Notes under the pieces: generated by a model | Told to the model about the DNA's origin: nothing | Database searches by the model: none | The model's input: the letters and a program-made list of their open reading frames with translations, nothing else | DNA from: Bacillota bacterium | GTDB lineage: Bacteria; Bacillota; Clostridia; Christensenellales; SZUA-584 | Reading direction: 5' to 3' | NCBI GenBank assembly: GCA_023390815.1 | Contig: JAEWCC010000028.1 | Span: 1-64,000, forward strand | DNA: 64,000 nt | In this document: positions 1 through 8,690 of the stretch, in pieces | Layout of the letters: each line of letters starts with the position of its first letter | Position numbering within the stretch: position 1 is the stretch's first letter | Made by a program: the position numbers and the translations under genes

Positions 1-1
1 T

Positions 2-559
2 GGGCCGACAGGGGATACCGGGCCGACAGGGGATACCGGCCCGACGGGCGATACGGGACCTACGGGCGACACCGGGCCGACGGGTGACACCGGGCCGACG
101 GGCGATACCGGACCTACGGGGGATACAGGACCGACAGGGGATACGGGGCCTGCGGGAACCCCTTCTCTCGCCTTCACTAACGTGACAGGGCCAATCCCGG
201 TTGCCCCTCCGACTGCTACGGAGGTACCGGTTGTATCCGTAACCCAAGGCGTCGTGGCTGGCCAGGAACTGAAAATTGATTACTCGCTGAACCTGATCGC
301 TACGACAACGGCTAACTGGTCCCTTACCTTTGAACTCCGTTTGTACAGGGATGGAACCTTGATATTGACTCGCACCTACAGCAGAAATGGGGCGCAGGCA
401 GGTACCCAGTATGTGCCGTTTGCCGCCACATTTGTTGATACGGCTCCGGCGACTTCCGCTGCATCAACGTATCAGTTGAGGGCGATCGAAATAGCGTCTA
501 CGAATGTATCAACGCTGACAACCGGTGTAAACATCGATATGAACATTATCACCTTTTAG
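2..559 (+). CDS. Collagen-like repeat surface protein, C-terminal part
   Basis: The frame is open from the left edge, so the N-terminus lies outside the window. Eight perfect Gly-Pro-Thr-Gly-Asp-Thr hexapeptides occupy 2-145 (18-bp units). They are followed by a roughly 135-residue non-repetitive C-terminal domain rich in beta-prone Thr/Val/Ala segments. Gly-X-Y tracts with a small beta-sandwich head are the architecture of BclA-type exosporium filaments in Bacillus and of collagen-like proteins in Clostridia; the Thr residues are typical O-glycosylation sites. The glycosyltransferases and UDP-FucNAc genes immediately downstream suggest that this protein may be their substrate. That link is inferred from neighbourhood only. 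No sortase motif or membrane segment is visible at the C-terminus. Family assignment is good; a spore-surface location is a guess. Confidence 0.85.
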   Translation, partial: GPTGDTGPTGDTGPTGDTGPTGDTGPTGDTGPTGDTGPTGDTGPTGDTGPAGTPSLAFTNVTGPIPVAPPTATEVPVVSVTQGVVAGQELKIDYSLNLIATTTANWSLTFELRLYRDGTLILTRTYSRNGAQAGTQYVPFAATFVDTAPATSAASTYQLRAIEIASTNVSTLTTGVNIDMNIITF

Positions 560-570
560 GCTTTTGGATC

Positions 571-598
571 GTAAGGCTGTCGCAAACGGCAGCCTTAC
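571..598 (+). terminator. Intrinsic terminator after the collagen-like gene
   Basis: The arms GTAAGGCTG (571-579) and CAGCCTTAC (590-598) form a 9-bp stem, extended by three inner pairs around a CAAA loop. TCCATTTT follows. It starts 11 nt after the stop codon of the collagen-like gene and separates it from the glycosyltransferases. Confidence 0.75.
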
Positions 599-759
599 TC
601 CATTTTATCCATGGGCTCATTACAGATTACGCAGCAGGTTAACTCAGATGATACCTGGTATCTGCATAAAGCTTTCTTTGTGATAGTGGTCATCAAATAT
701 CACAGCTTTTGCATTTGTCTCATATGCTGGAAATATAAGCATTGGTGAGGTATAAGATC

Positions 760-1857
760 TTGAGTCAATATAGGATATGTGTCTACGCGATATGCAAGAA
801 TGAAGAAAAGTTTGTGGACCGTTGGATGGACGCCGTGAGTGAAGCGGATTTGGTCGTGGTATCCGATACGGGCTCGACGGACGGCACAGTGGAGAAGCTG
901 CGGGAAAGAGGGGCAGCAGTCTACATCGATATCATCAGCCCCTGGCGGTTTGATGCCGCCCGCAACAAAGCGATGGATCATATACCGGACGATGTGGACA
1001 TTTGTGTATCCAACGATCTGGATGAGATATTCGAACCCGGCTGGCGGCAGAAGCTGGAGACCGTATGGCAGCCACAGCACACCCGTGCGCGCTATATGTT
1101 TACATGGAGCTTCAACAGCGACGGGACGCCGAACAAACAGTTTACCATGGAAAAAATTCATCGGCGGCACGGCTTTAAATGGGTGCATCCGGTGCACGAG
1201 GTGCTGCAATACAGCGGGGAGGACCCGGATCAGACGGTATGGGTGCCCGGCATGGTGCTGAACCACTATCCGGACAATTCGAAGCCGAGAACGCAGTATC
1301 TGCCGCTGCTGGAGCTATCCGTGCAAGAGAACCCGAACGACGACCGGGCGATGTTCTGGCTGGGCCGTGAATATATGTACCACGGTATGAACGATCCATG
1401 CATTGAGACGCTCAAACGCCATCTGGCGCTGCCATCAGCGGGATGGGACGAGGAACGGTGCGCGTCCATGCGCTATATCGCAAGGAGCTATCAGAACAAA
1501 GGAGATAAACTGCAAGCCAGACTATGGCTCTATCGGGCGGTTGCTGAGTGCCCGCGCGTGCGGGAGCCTTATCTGCAAATGGCGATGTTGGGCTATCTGG
1601 AAAACGATTGGCCGCTTGTCTATCTGATGGTGGAAAAAGGGCTCGGCATTACGATCAAGTCCGGAAGCTATCTGCACGACCCCAATTCATGGGGATACAG
1701 TTTCTACGATCTGGGCGCAATCAGCTGCTATCGGCTGGGCTTATACGCGAAAGCCATGGCCTACGCGCAAATTGCCTGCGATATGGAACCCGGCAATCCG
1801 CGGCTGAAGAACAATCTGGAGTTGATCCGGATCAAGCTGGAAAGCAAGGCACAGTGA
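760..1857 (+). CDS. Family 2-type glycosyltransferase with TPR-like C-terminus (paralogue 1)
   Basis: Predicted protein of 365 aa. The N-terminal ~230 residues are a GT-A type glycosyltransferase: the opening CVYAICKNEE strand, the DTGSTDGT nucleotide-binding segment and a DLDE metal-binding DxD-like motif. The C-terminal ~130 residues are helical with TPR character. This arrangement resembles SunS-like and other protein/peptide glycosyltransferases. Start choice: an upstream TTG at 742 is possible, but TTG at 760 has GGTGAGG nine bases before it, and from there the protein aligns from its first residues with the paralogue beginning at 1871. The acceptor is unknown; a Thr-rich collagen-like protein ends 200 bp upstream. 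The 160 bp after the terminator hold no other gene that I can support. Confidence 0.85.
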   Translation: MSQYRICVYAICKNEEKFVDRWMDAVSEADLVVVSDTGSTDGTVEKLRERGAAVYIDIISPWRFDAARNKAMDHIPDDVDICVSNDLDEIFEPGWRQKLETVWQPQHTRARYMFTWSFNSDGTPNKQFTMEKIHRRHGFKWVHPVHEVLQYSGEDPDQTVWVPGMVLNHYPDNSKPRTQYLPLLELSVQENPNDDRAMFWLGREYMYHGMNDPCIETLKRHLALPSAGWDEERCASMRYIARSYQNKGDKLQARLWLYRAVAECPRVREPYLQMAMLGYLENDWPLVYLMVEKGLGITIKSGSYLHDPNSWGYSFYDLGAISCYRLGLYAKAMAYAQIACDMEPGNPRLKNNLELIRIKLESKAQ

Positions 1858-1870
1858 GGGGTATGTAACA

Positions 1871-3004
1871 ATGGGGAAATACAGGGTTTGCGTTTACGCG
1901 ATATGCAAAAATGAGGAGAGATTCGTCGACCGGTGGATGGATTCCATGGGAGAAGCAGACCTCATTGTGGTGACGGATACCGGCTCAGCGGATGGAACGG
2001 TGGAGAAGCTGCGGGAACGGGGTGCGATGGTATACGTGGATGAGGTGCAGCCATGGCGGTTCGACGTGGCGCGCAACATATCGCTTCGGCATGTGCCGGA
2101 GGATGTGGACATTTGCGTCTGTACGGACCTCGACGAATTGTTCGAACCGGGCTGGCGCGAGGTGATTGAACGCCTGTGGCAGAGCGACACGACGACGGGC
2201 AAGTATCTCTATAACTGGAGCCTCAAGCCGGACGGTACGCCGTATGTCCAGTTTCAATATTCCAAGATCCATTCGCGGCAGGGCTTTCTCTGGCACTATC
2301 CCATCCATGAATGGCTTTGCTGGACACGGAATGAACCGCAGAGGACGGTCTTTCTGGAAGGGGTCGTGCTGAATCATTATCCCGATAACAGTAAATCCCG
2401 GGGATCCTATCTGCCGCTGCTGGAGCTGGCGGTGCAGGAGAACCCGGAATGCAGCCGTATGAACTATTACCTTGGGCGGGAGTACATGTATAAGGGGGAG
2501 TGGGAGAAATGTATTGAAACGCTGAAGAATTATCTGAAGCTGCCCGGTTCCACATGGAGCGAGGAGCGCAGCGCCGCGATGCGATGGATGGCATCGAGCG
2601 CGCACAGGCTGGGCCGCATTCTGGAAGCTTATGCATGGTATTACCGCGCGATCGCTGAGGCACCGCATATGCGCGATGCTTATGTGGAGTTCGCCAAGAT
2701 GAGCTATCTGCTCAGCGACTGGCCGCAGGTGTTCTGTATGGTAGAGGAAGCGCTGAAAATCAAGGAACGCTCGAAAACCTTCGTAAACGCAGGGCTCTCA
2801 TGGGACCATACGCCAAACGATTTGGGCGCAATCGCCTGTTACAGGCTGGCCATGTATGAAAGAGCCGCCGCGCATGCCAGAGAGGCGCTGGCACTGTGTC
2901 CGGAAGATCAGCGCTTAAAAAACAACCTGAAGATGATCGAGGATAAGCTGACGGAGCTGAGCCGGCAAACAGAGGCAGCCGCTCAATCGGCGGAGGAACA
3001 GTAA
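1871..3004 (+). CDS. Family 2-type glycosyltransferase with TPR-like C-terminus (paralogue 2)
   Basis: Protein of 377 aa, a tandem duplicate of the preceding gene 13 bp downstream. It keeps the CVYAICKNEE opening, a DTGSADGT segment, the DLDELFEPGW metal-binding region and the NHYPDNSKSR segment just before the TPR-like helices. The start ATG is preceded by GAGGGGT overlapping the upstream stop. The two copies probably arose by duplication and have diverged across their whole length, so they may add successive or different sugars. The Gln/Ala/Glu-rich last 20 residues are extra relative to paralogue 1. Cytoplasmic, with no signal peptide. The acceptor and donor sugar cannot be read from the sequence. 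Confidence 0.85.
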   Translation: MGKYRVCVYAICKNEERFVDRWMDSMGEADLIVVTDTGSADGTVEKLRERGAMVYVDEVQPWRFDVARNISLRHVPEDVDICVCTDLDELFEPGWREVIERLWQSDTTTGKYLYNWSLKPDGTPYVQFQYSKIHSRQGFLWHYPIHEWLCWTRNEPQRTVFLEGVVLNHYPDNSKSRGSYLPLLELAVQENPECSRMNYYLGREYMYKGEWEKCIETLKNYLKLPGSTWSEERSAAMRWMASSAHRLGRILEAYAWYYRAIAEAPHMRDAYVEFAKMSYLLSDWPQVFCMVEEALKIKERSKTFVNAGLSWDHTPNDLGAIACYRLAMYERAAAHAREALALCPEDQRLKNNLKMIEDKLTELSRQTEAAAQSAEEQ

Positions 3005-3342
3005 AAGCATTATTTCTTAAAATGCAAGTTGCTGAATGGATACGCTCAGTCGATTGTCTGAACGTGTGTTTGCGCGCGATATGAGGCTTTTTTTCTGATT
3101 GTTAATAGGGATGCGCATTCTGACCCGTATCAGACTCTTTAATCTTATTGCTGCCGATGGTTTCGATGCGGAGAGTTTTCTCGTTTTCTCAAAAACATTA
3201 AAAATATATTGGATCTGTTATATAAAATATATAAATTAACCCCCTCGGTTGATAACGCCGGATACCCTCGTTGAATAGACTATAGTAATTGAGCCTGAAC
3301 CTGGCAAGGAATGTTCGGGCTGTTTGGAGGATGGCTGGCGAT
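3005..3342. other. Intergenic region before the UDP-FucNAc operon
   Basis: 338 bp without a supportable gene. It is AT-rich in the middle (TATAAAATATATAAATT near 3220-3236), and the promoter of the capE-type operon probably lies here, but I could not pick a -35/-10 pair with good spacing. No clear terminator is seen after the glycosyltransferase. Confidence 0.4.
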
Positions 3343-4356
3343 ATGTTCAAGGATAAAACTTTGCTGATTACAGGCGGAACCGGGTCTTTTGGGAATGCGG
3401 TAATCCGCCGCTTTATGAATACGGATATCGGAGAAATCAGAGTTTTCTCGCGCGACGAAAAAAAGCAAGATGATATGCGAAAAGCCTATGGCAGTCCCAA
3501 GCTGAAATTCCTGATCGGGGACGTCAGGGATATTTCCAGCGTGCGGAACGCGGTGAACGGCGTGGATTACATTTTCCATGCGGCTGCGCTTAAGCAGGTG
3601 CCCAGCTGCGAGTTTTTTCCGATGGAAGCGGTTAAGACCAATGTGCTGGGGGCGGAAAACGTACTGACCGCGGCAATTGAAGCGGGTGTACGCAAAGTGG
3701 TCTGCCTGTCCACGGACAAAGCGGTATATCCCATTAACGCCATGGGAATGTCCAAAGCGCTGATGGAAAAGACGTTCATCGCAAAGTCCCGAAACAGCCG
3801 TAATACGCTGATCTGCGGCACAAGGTACGGCAACGTGATGGCATCCCGCGGTTCGGTAATCCCGTTGTTCATCGATCAGCTCAAGGCCGGGCAGCCGCTC
3901 ACCGTCACCGATCCGGAGATGACGCGGTTTCTGATGAATCTGGAGGAGGCTATCGATCTGGTGCTGTTCGCGTTTCAGAACGCGCAGCCGGGCGACTTGA
4001 TGGTGAAGAAGTCTCCAGCCAGCACGATCCGGGAACTGGCTCAGGCGCTCAAAAGTTTGTTCGGCTGCAGCAACGAAGTCATATCGATCGGCGTGAGGAT
4101 GGGGGAGAAGATTCACGAGACGCTTTTGACAAAGGAAGAACGGGCTGCTGCGATTGATATGGGAGATTTCTTCCGCGTACCTGCCGACACCAGCGATCTT
4201 AACTACGCCAAATATTTCAGCAGCGGCAACCGCCAGATCACAGCTATGGAGGAGTACAATTCGAGCAATACGCAACGCCTCACTCCGGAAGAGCTCAAAG
4301 CGACGCTTTTGGGATGTGGGTACGTAGCCGCAGAGCTGGAGGCATGGAAGAAATGA
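3343..4356 (+). CDS. capE: UDP-GlcNAc 4,6-dehydratase/5-epimerase, CapE/FnlA type
   Basis: Protein of 337 aa in the extended short-chain dehydrogenase (Polysacc_synt_2) family. It shows the GGTGSFG nucleotide-binding loop near the N-terminus and the STDKAVYPINAMGMSK segment with Met134 and Lys138, where the usual Tyr of YxxxK is replaced, as in the CapE/FlaA1 group. The known reaction of this family is conversion of UDP-GlcNAc to the 4-keto-6-deoxy-L-talo intermediate, the first step towards UDP-L-FucNAc. The next two genes are the other two enzymes of that pathway. Start: ATG 3343, with GGAGG at 3326-3330 twelve bases upstream; an in-frame ATG at 3331 touches the GGAGG and is less likely. 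The gene ends in a 4-bp overlap with capF. Confidence 0.9.
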   Translation: MFKDKTLLITGGTGSFGNAVIRRFMNTDIGEIRVFSRDEKKQDDMRKAYGSPKLKFLIGDVRDISSVRNAVNGVDYIFHAAALKQVPSCEFFPMEAVKTNVLGAENVLTAAIEAGVRKVVCLSTDKAVYPINAMGMSKALMEKTFIAKSRNSRNTLICGTRYGNVMASRGSVIPLFIDQLKAGQPLTVTDPEMTRFLMNLEEAIDLVLFAFQNAQPGDLMVKKSPASTIRELAQALKSLFGCSNEVISIGVRMGEKIHETLLTKEERAAAIDMGDFFRVPADTSDLNYAKYFSSGNRQITAMEEYNSSNTQRLTPEELKATLLGCGYVAAELEAWKK

Positions 4357-5462
4357 AACTGCTTGTAACAGGCGCGCAAGGCTTTATTGGCAAAAACCTG
4401 TGTGCCCAGATTGAGGCGGCCGGACTGGGGGAGGTTCTGAAATACGACAAAGACAATGACCCGGCGAATCTGGACGAATATGCGGGCGTATGCGACTTTG
4501 TGTTTCACCTGGCTGGCATCAACAGGCCGAAGGACGAAGCCGGCTTTGAGGAAAACGTGTCATTTACCGAGCGGCTTATCCAAAGCCTGGAGCAACACGG
4601 GAAAAGCGTCCCCATACTGATGTCGTCCTCCATTCAAGCCCATATGGATAATCCATACGGGAGAAGCAAGAAGAGGGCAGAGCTGGCAGTGTTCGCGTAT
4701 GCCGCGAGAACGGGCGCCAAGGCGTATGTCTACCGGCTGCCCGGCGTATTCGGCAAATGGTGTGCGCCGAATTACAACAGTGTGGTCGCCACATTCTGCC
4801 ATGATACAGCTCGTGGACTGCCGCTGCGCGTCAACGATCCGGATGCGGTGATCGAACTGGCCTATATTGACGACGTAATCACGTCGTTTCTGAGGATGCT
4901 GAACGCTGCGATGGAGCAACAGGCGGAGTCCTGCGCTATACCCGTCACCTATCATGTTTCGGTGGGCAGGCTGGCGGAGATCATCGGTTCATTTGGCGAC
5001 CGGCGAAGCCTTTTTATACCGGACATGAGCGATGCGCTGACTCGAAAGCTGTACAGCACTTATTTAAGCTATTTACCCGAAGACGAACTCAAACAGCCGC
5101 TGCTCATGCATAGGGATGCGCGAGGCATATTTGCGGAGTGTGTGAAGTCGACGACAAGCGGGCAGATATCAATCAACACGGCAAAGCCCGGCGTCACAAA
5201 AGGCGGGCATTGGCATCACACCAAGACGGAGAAATTTATCGTCGTCAGCGGAGAAGGGTTGATACGCCTGAAGAGGCTGAATTCGGATCGAACGCTGGAA
5301 TATCCGGTGTCGGCAGCGAACCTGGAAGCGGTGATCATTCCGCCTGGCTATATCCACGAAGTGGTGAACACCGGCGTGGACGAGATGGTGATGTTGATCT
5401 GGTGCAACGAGGTGTTTGATCCGCAAAGGCCGGACACATATGCCGCAAAAATAGATGGATGA
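4353..5462 (+). CDS. capF: CapF-type bifunctional epimerase/reductase with C-terminal cupin
   Basis: Protein of 369 aa, matching the usual CapF length. The N-terminal ~240 residues are a Rossmann-fold NAD(P)-dependent reductase (TGAQGFIGKN loop). The C-terminal ~125 residues are a cupin with metal-ligand candidates in GGHWHHTKTEKF. CapF converts the CapE product to UDP-2-acetamido-2,6-dideoxy-L-talose, the cupin acting in 3-epimerisation and the SDR domain in 4-reduction. Start: ATG 4353 overlaps the capE stop as ATGA and has GGAGG ten bases upstream, giving a tight translational coupling. Longer in-frame starts at 4314 and 4344 are less likely. The two-domain structure is complete. Confidence 0.92.
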   Translation: MKLLVTGAQGFIGKNLCAQIEAAGLGEVLKYDKDNDPANLDEYAGVCDFVFHLAGINRPKDEAGFEENVSFTERLIQSLEQHGKSVPILMSSSIQAHMDNPYGRSKKRAELAVFAYAARTGAKAYVYRLPGVFGKWCAPNYNSVVATFCHDTARGLPLRVNDPDAVIELAYIDDVITSFLRMLNAAMEQQAESCAIPVTYHVSVGRLAEIIGSFGDRRSLFIPDMSDALTRKLYSTYLSYLPEDELKQPLLMHRDARGIFAECVKSTTSGQISINTAKPGVTKGGHWHHTKTEKFIVVSGEGLIRLKRLNSDRTLEYPVSAANLEAVIIPPGYIHEVVNTGVDEMVMLIWCNEVFDPQRPDTYAAKIDG

Positions 5463-5479
5463 AACGAGTAGGAGTAAAG

Positions 5480-6664
5480 ATGAGCAAGCTGAAGGTCATG
5501 ACTGTCATCGGTACACGGCCGGAGATCATCCGGCTTTCTGCCTGTATCAGGGCGTTTGACCGGTATTTTGAGCATATCCTTGTGCATACCGGGCAAAACT
5601 GGGCGCATTCGCTGCGTGACGTCTTTTTCGAAGATTTGGGGTTAAGACTGCCGGACTACAGCCTTAAGTGTGCGGGGCAGACGCTGGGCGAGACCATGGG
5701 CAATATCATCTCCGCCACGTACGACCTGATGCAGAAGGAAAAGCCGGACGCGCTGGTGGTGCTGGGCGATACCAACTCGGCACTGTGCGTGATACCTGCC
5801 AAACGCCTGAAGATTCCCATATTCCATATGGAAGCGGGCAACCGCTGCTTTGACATGAACGTGCCGGAGGAGATCAACCGCCGCATTGTAGACCACGTAG
5901 CGGACATCAACCTCGCCTATACCGAGCACGCCCGGCGGTATCTGCTGGCGGAAGGCATTCAAAAGGACCATATTTTTGTCACCGGTTCGCCTATGCCCGA
6001 GGTGCTGGCCCGTCAGGCCGATGCCATCCGTCAAAGCCGCGCGTTGGAGAAGCTGGACGTGAAGCCCGGAGAATATTTGCTGGTGTCTGCCCACCGCGAG
6101 GAGAATATCGACGACGAAGCGGCGTTTCTCTCACTGATGAGTGCGATTAACGCGGCGGCGGAGACTTATGAAAAGCCGATCGTCTATTCTGTCCATCCGC
6201 GCAGTTTAAAGCAGATACAATCCCGGGGATTTCAATTTCATCCGCTGGTTAAACCCATGGAACCGTTTGACTTCAGTGATTACTGCCGGTTGCAGATGGA
6301 CGCGTACTGTGTGCTGTCGGACAGCGGCACACTGTCTGAGGAAAGCGCGATACTCGGATTTTCCGCCGTGCTGCTGCGGACTTCCACGGAGCGGCCCGAG
6401 GCGTTGGATGCGGGCACGATGGTCATTGCGGGTACGACAAAGACCGATCTGCTTCAGGCAATCAGCCTGGCAATAGATATGAGGGAGCACCAAGAGCGAG
6501 TCGCGCCGATAGCGGACTATACGGATGACAATGTGTCCGTCAAGGTGACGAAGATCATCCAGAGCTATACAAAGATCATCAACCGGGATACGTGGAGGAA
6601 GCAGCAGGGGACCGGGCACCAGGAACTGCCTGCCCAAACCATAGAAGGGAAGCACAAACCATGA
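5480..6664 (+). CDS. capG: UDP-N-acetylglucosamine 2-epimerase-like, CapG/WbjD type
   Basis: Protein of 394 aa in the non-hydrolysing UDP-GlcNAc 2-epimerase family. It opens with the TVIGTRPEIIRL strand and contains GDTNSAL, the HMEAGNRCFD segment, SAHREENID and the C-terminal SDSGTLSEE motif. Members next to capE and capF carry out the last step, 2-epimerisation to UDP-L-FucNAc. Start: ATG 5480 with TAGGAG seven bases upstream. An earlier ATG at 5459 overlaps the capF stop but has a poorer site. The 3' end overlaps the next glycosyltransferase by 4 bp, so the sugar nucleotide enzymes and that transferase form one operon. Confidence 0.9.
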   Translation: MSKLKVMTVIGTRPEIIRLSACIRAFDRYFEHILVHTGQNWAHSLRDVFFEDLGLRLPDYSLKCAGQTLGETMGNIISATYDLMQKEKPDALVVLGDTNSALCVIPAKRLKIPIFHMEAGNRCFDMNVPEEINRRIVDHVADINLAYTEHARRYLLAEGIQKDHIFVTGSPMPEVLARQADAIRQSRALEKLDVKPGEYLLVSAHREENIDDEAAFLSLMSAINAAAETYEKPIVYSVHPRSLKQIQSRGFQFHPLVKPMEPFDFSDYCRLQMDAYCVLSDSGTLSEESAILGFSAVLLRTSTERPEALDAGTMVIAGTTKTDLLQAISLAIDMREHQERVAPIADYTDDNVSVKVTKIIQSYTKIINRDTWRKQQGTGHQELPAQTIEGKHKP

Positions 6665-7497
6665 AGCTGGTGCATACTTTGCTTTTTTTATTCCGCGACG
6701 ACTGGGCGGAGGACCGGCTGCTTACGACCAATTGCCTGAAGTCGCTGGAGAAGAGTACGTTTAAAACAGTCGTCGTCTATAATCAGGGCGCGATGGAAAG
6801 CGATAGGCTCAAAGAGGAGCTGTCGGCATTTAGACTGGATATCCATATCATCGGGGACGGCGTGAACGTAGGGACGGCAGTGGGGCGACAGAAATGCTTT
6901 GAATATATATGGGACCGCATGCCGGAAACCGAATACATCAGTGAAATACATCTGGATATGGTTTTTGCACCGCATTGGGAAGATCCTTTGGTCGGTTTTC
7001 TTTCCAATCACGATGAGCCGCTTGTCTGCTGCGGAATCGTAGATAAAAACGGCTATATGCCGTTTCTGAATAAGAAGACAGAAAAACCTGAGGATGTCAA
7101 CGGATATGACAGCTTTCTGGAGAGCCTCCGAACGGATACTGTGCTGCACGGCTTCACCAATCCCTGCGTTCACGTATCGTCCATACTGAAAGAGACAGGC
7201 GGCTATAACGCTGCGTTCCTGAAGGGACGGCAGTGCTACGAAGACGACAGCATGCTGCTGGGCTACTATTACTACTATGGCACAAAAAACGCCTGGCATC
7301 CCAAGATCAACTTCAATTCCGTGGTTTATCATGCGGTGGCAGGACAAAGGCTGGATGTAGGCGGCAATGTGATGATCAACTATAACGGGTTGGTCAGGCA
7401 ATACGGCGCGATGGGGATAAAAGCGCTGAGCACATTACACAGGAGCGAATGGCACAGACAGTTTTTTAAAGATCAGTTTGCGAACCTATGCAGATGA
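6661..7497 (+). CDS. GT-A type glycosyltransferase
   Basis: Protein of 278 aa that starts with an ATGA overlap on the capG stop, with AGAAGGGA upstream. The fold signature is that of family 2-like transferases: an N-terminal strand, VVVYNQGA, the GVNVGTAVGRQ segment, a metal-binding candidate HLDMVF and a late ED pair in CYEDDSMLLGYYYYYG. It has no membrane helices or signal peptide. Being translationally coupled to the UDP-L-FucNAc enzymes, it is a good candidate for the transferase that uses that donor, but nothing in the sequence proves donor choice. Confidence 0.75.
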   Translation: MKLVHTLLFLFRDDWAEDRLLTTNCLKSLEKSTFKTVVVYNQGAMESDRLKEELSAFRLDIHIIGDGVNVGTAVGRQKCFEYIWDRMPETEYISEIHLDMVFAPHWEDPLVGFLSNHDEPLVCCGIVDKNGYMPFLNKKTEKPEDVNGYDSFLESLRTDTVLHGFTNPCVHVSSILKETGGYNAAFLKGRQCYEDDSMLLGYYYYYGTKNAWHPKINFNSVVYHAVAGQRLDVGGNVMINYNGLVRQYGAMGIKALSTLHRSEWHRQFFKDQFANLCR

Positions 7498-7524
7498 CGG
7501 GTAAGTAAGAAGAAAGGCTATAAA

Positions 7525-8538
7525 ATGAACGTAACCATTTTCGGAAACCGCATATTCGCATTGGATATGCTATGGGGGTTCCTGCAGGAAGGCCATCGCG
7601 CCCGGATCATACAGGCCGTGACGGCCAGCCAAATCGAAGAGATACTGGCAGAATCCGATGTGGATATTCTGCTGACTCTGGGCGCGCCGCTGGAATTCAA
7701 ACGCGACGTACTGGAATATATAGGAAAAAGACAAACGCCGCATTACAAGCACATCCATTGGGATACCGATGGGATTTCGAGCACCATGTACCGTTCGGTT
7801 TCGGGTGACGGGATTGAAATGGACTTTATCTACGCGGCTAAACCGGACCTGGTACTTTCCATGTGCCCGGATATGCGGGATTTTATCCGGACAAAAGGGT
7901 TTCCGTGTGAGATAATGCATTACGCTTATAGTCCCATCTCGCACCGCCCGCTCCAGGGCTATGAAAACGATCCGGACAGGATCAATCTAATCGGGAATTC
8001 TTATTACAGCTTTGCGAAATTCTATCCCAATCACTACCGCTATCAGTCTCTGGGGATATTGCTCAAGCCGTTGCTGGAAAACGGTTATACGGTACACATC
8101 AACAGTGATAATGGGTACAGGCCGCTGATCAAGGAGATGTTTGGCATTGACGTGCCGGAGGAATTCTTCCATGGCTTTCTGCCCTACGAAAAAACCTGTG
8201 CGGCTTATAACAGCGGCTTTATCAATTTGGTCACACAGAATCATGAGCATACGATTACAAAACGCACCTTTGAGATATTAGGGTCAGGGGGGTTTGCGTT
8301 GTCATCCGACAATACCGCAATCCGGGAATTATTTGTGCCGGGCCGCGACCTTGCGGTATCCTCGTCACCGGAGCAGACGCTTGAGCTTGTCAGGTACTAT
8401 AAGGAACATCCGGACGAATGGCGCAAAGTGCGGGAAAACGGTGAGCTCAGCGTGCAGAACCATACCTACAGACAACGGGCGCAGTATATTGTACAAATGA
8501 TTCAGCAGTACTGGCCAGCATCGGCTGAAAGGGGATGA
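7525..8538 (+). CDS. CgeB-like glycosyltransferase (paralogue 1)
   Basis: Protein of 337 aa. The C-terminal half has the hallmarks of the CgeB/glycosyltransferase group 1 family: TKRTFEILGSGGFALS, a glycine-rich donor-binding region, followed by IRELFVPGRDL and a helical tail containing PDEWRKVRENG. The N-terminal half contains HYKHIHWDTDGISS and MCPDMRDF. CgeB in Bacillus subtilis affects spore outer surface maturation, and the family is known as GT-B type glycosyltransferases. It lies 27 bp after the preceding gene, in the same operon as the FucNAc enzymes. The start ATG follows AAGAAAGGCTATAAA. Donor and acceptor are unknown. Confidence 0.8.
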   Translation: MNVTIFGNRIFALDMLWGFLQEGHRARIIQAVTASQIEEILAESDVDILLTLGAPLEFKRDVLEYIGKRQTPHYKHIHWDTDGISSTMYRSVSGDGIEMDFIYAAKPDLVLSMCPDMRDFIRTKGFPCEIMHYAYSPISHRPLQGYENDPDRINLIGNSYYSFAKFYPNHYRYQSLGILLKPLLENGYTVHINSDNGYRPLIKEMFGIDVPEEFFHGFLPYEKTCAAYNSGFINLVTQNHEHTITKRTFEILGSGGFALSSDNTAIRELFVPGRDLAVSSSPEQTLELVRYYKEHPDEWRKVRENGELSVQNHTYRQRAQYIVQMIQQYWPASAERG

Positions 8539-8690
8539 GCGCCGGGGATTTTAAGAGGATTCCTGCTGCACCAGGTCTAATTGAATATCGGGCGAAGGGT
8601 ACCGCTTCACGTTGTATCGGTTACCTTGGCGGAAAGTTTTACTGGGTATATATGATTTGCGCATGAAAAAATCGAAAGGTTGAATCGCTG

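Noticed and set aside
2..145. Non-coding 18-bp tandem repeat
   Set aside because: The unit keeps a single open frame encoding Gly-Pro-Thr-Gly-Asp-Thr, with silent third-base changes, so it is coding.
700..1266. 188-codon minus-strand frame, and many similar antisense frames
   Set aside because: Shadow of the glycosyltransferase; codon pattern and lack of initiation signals argue against a gene.
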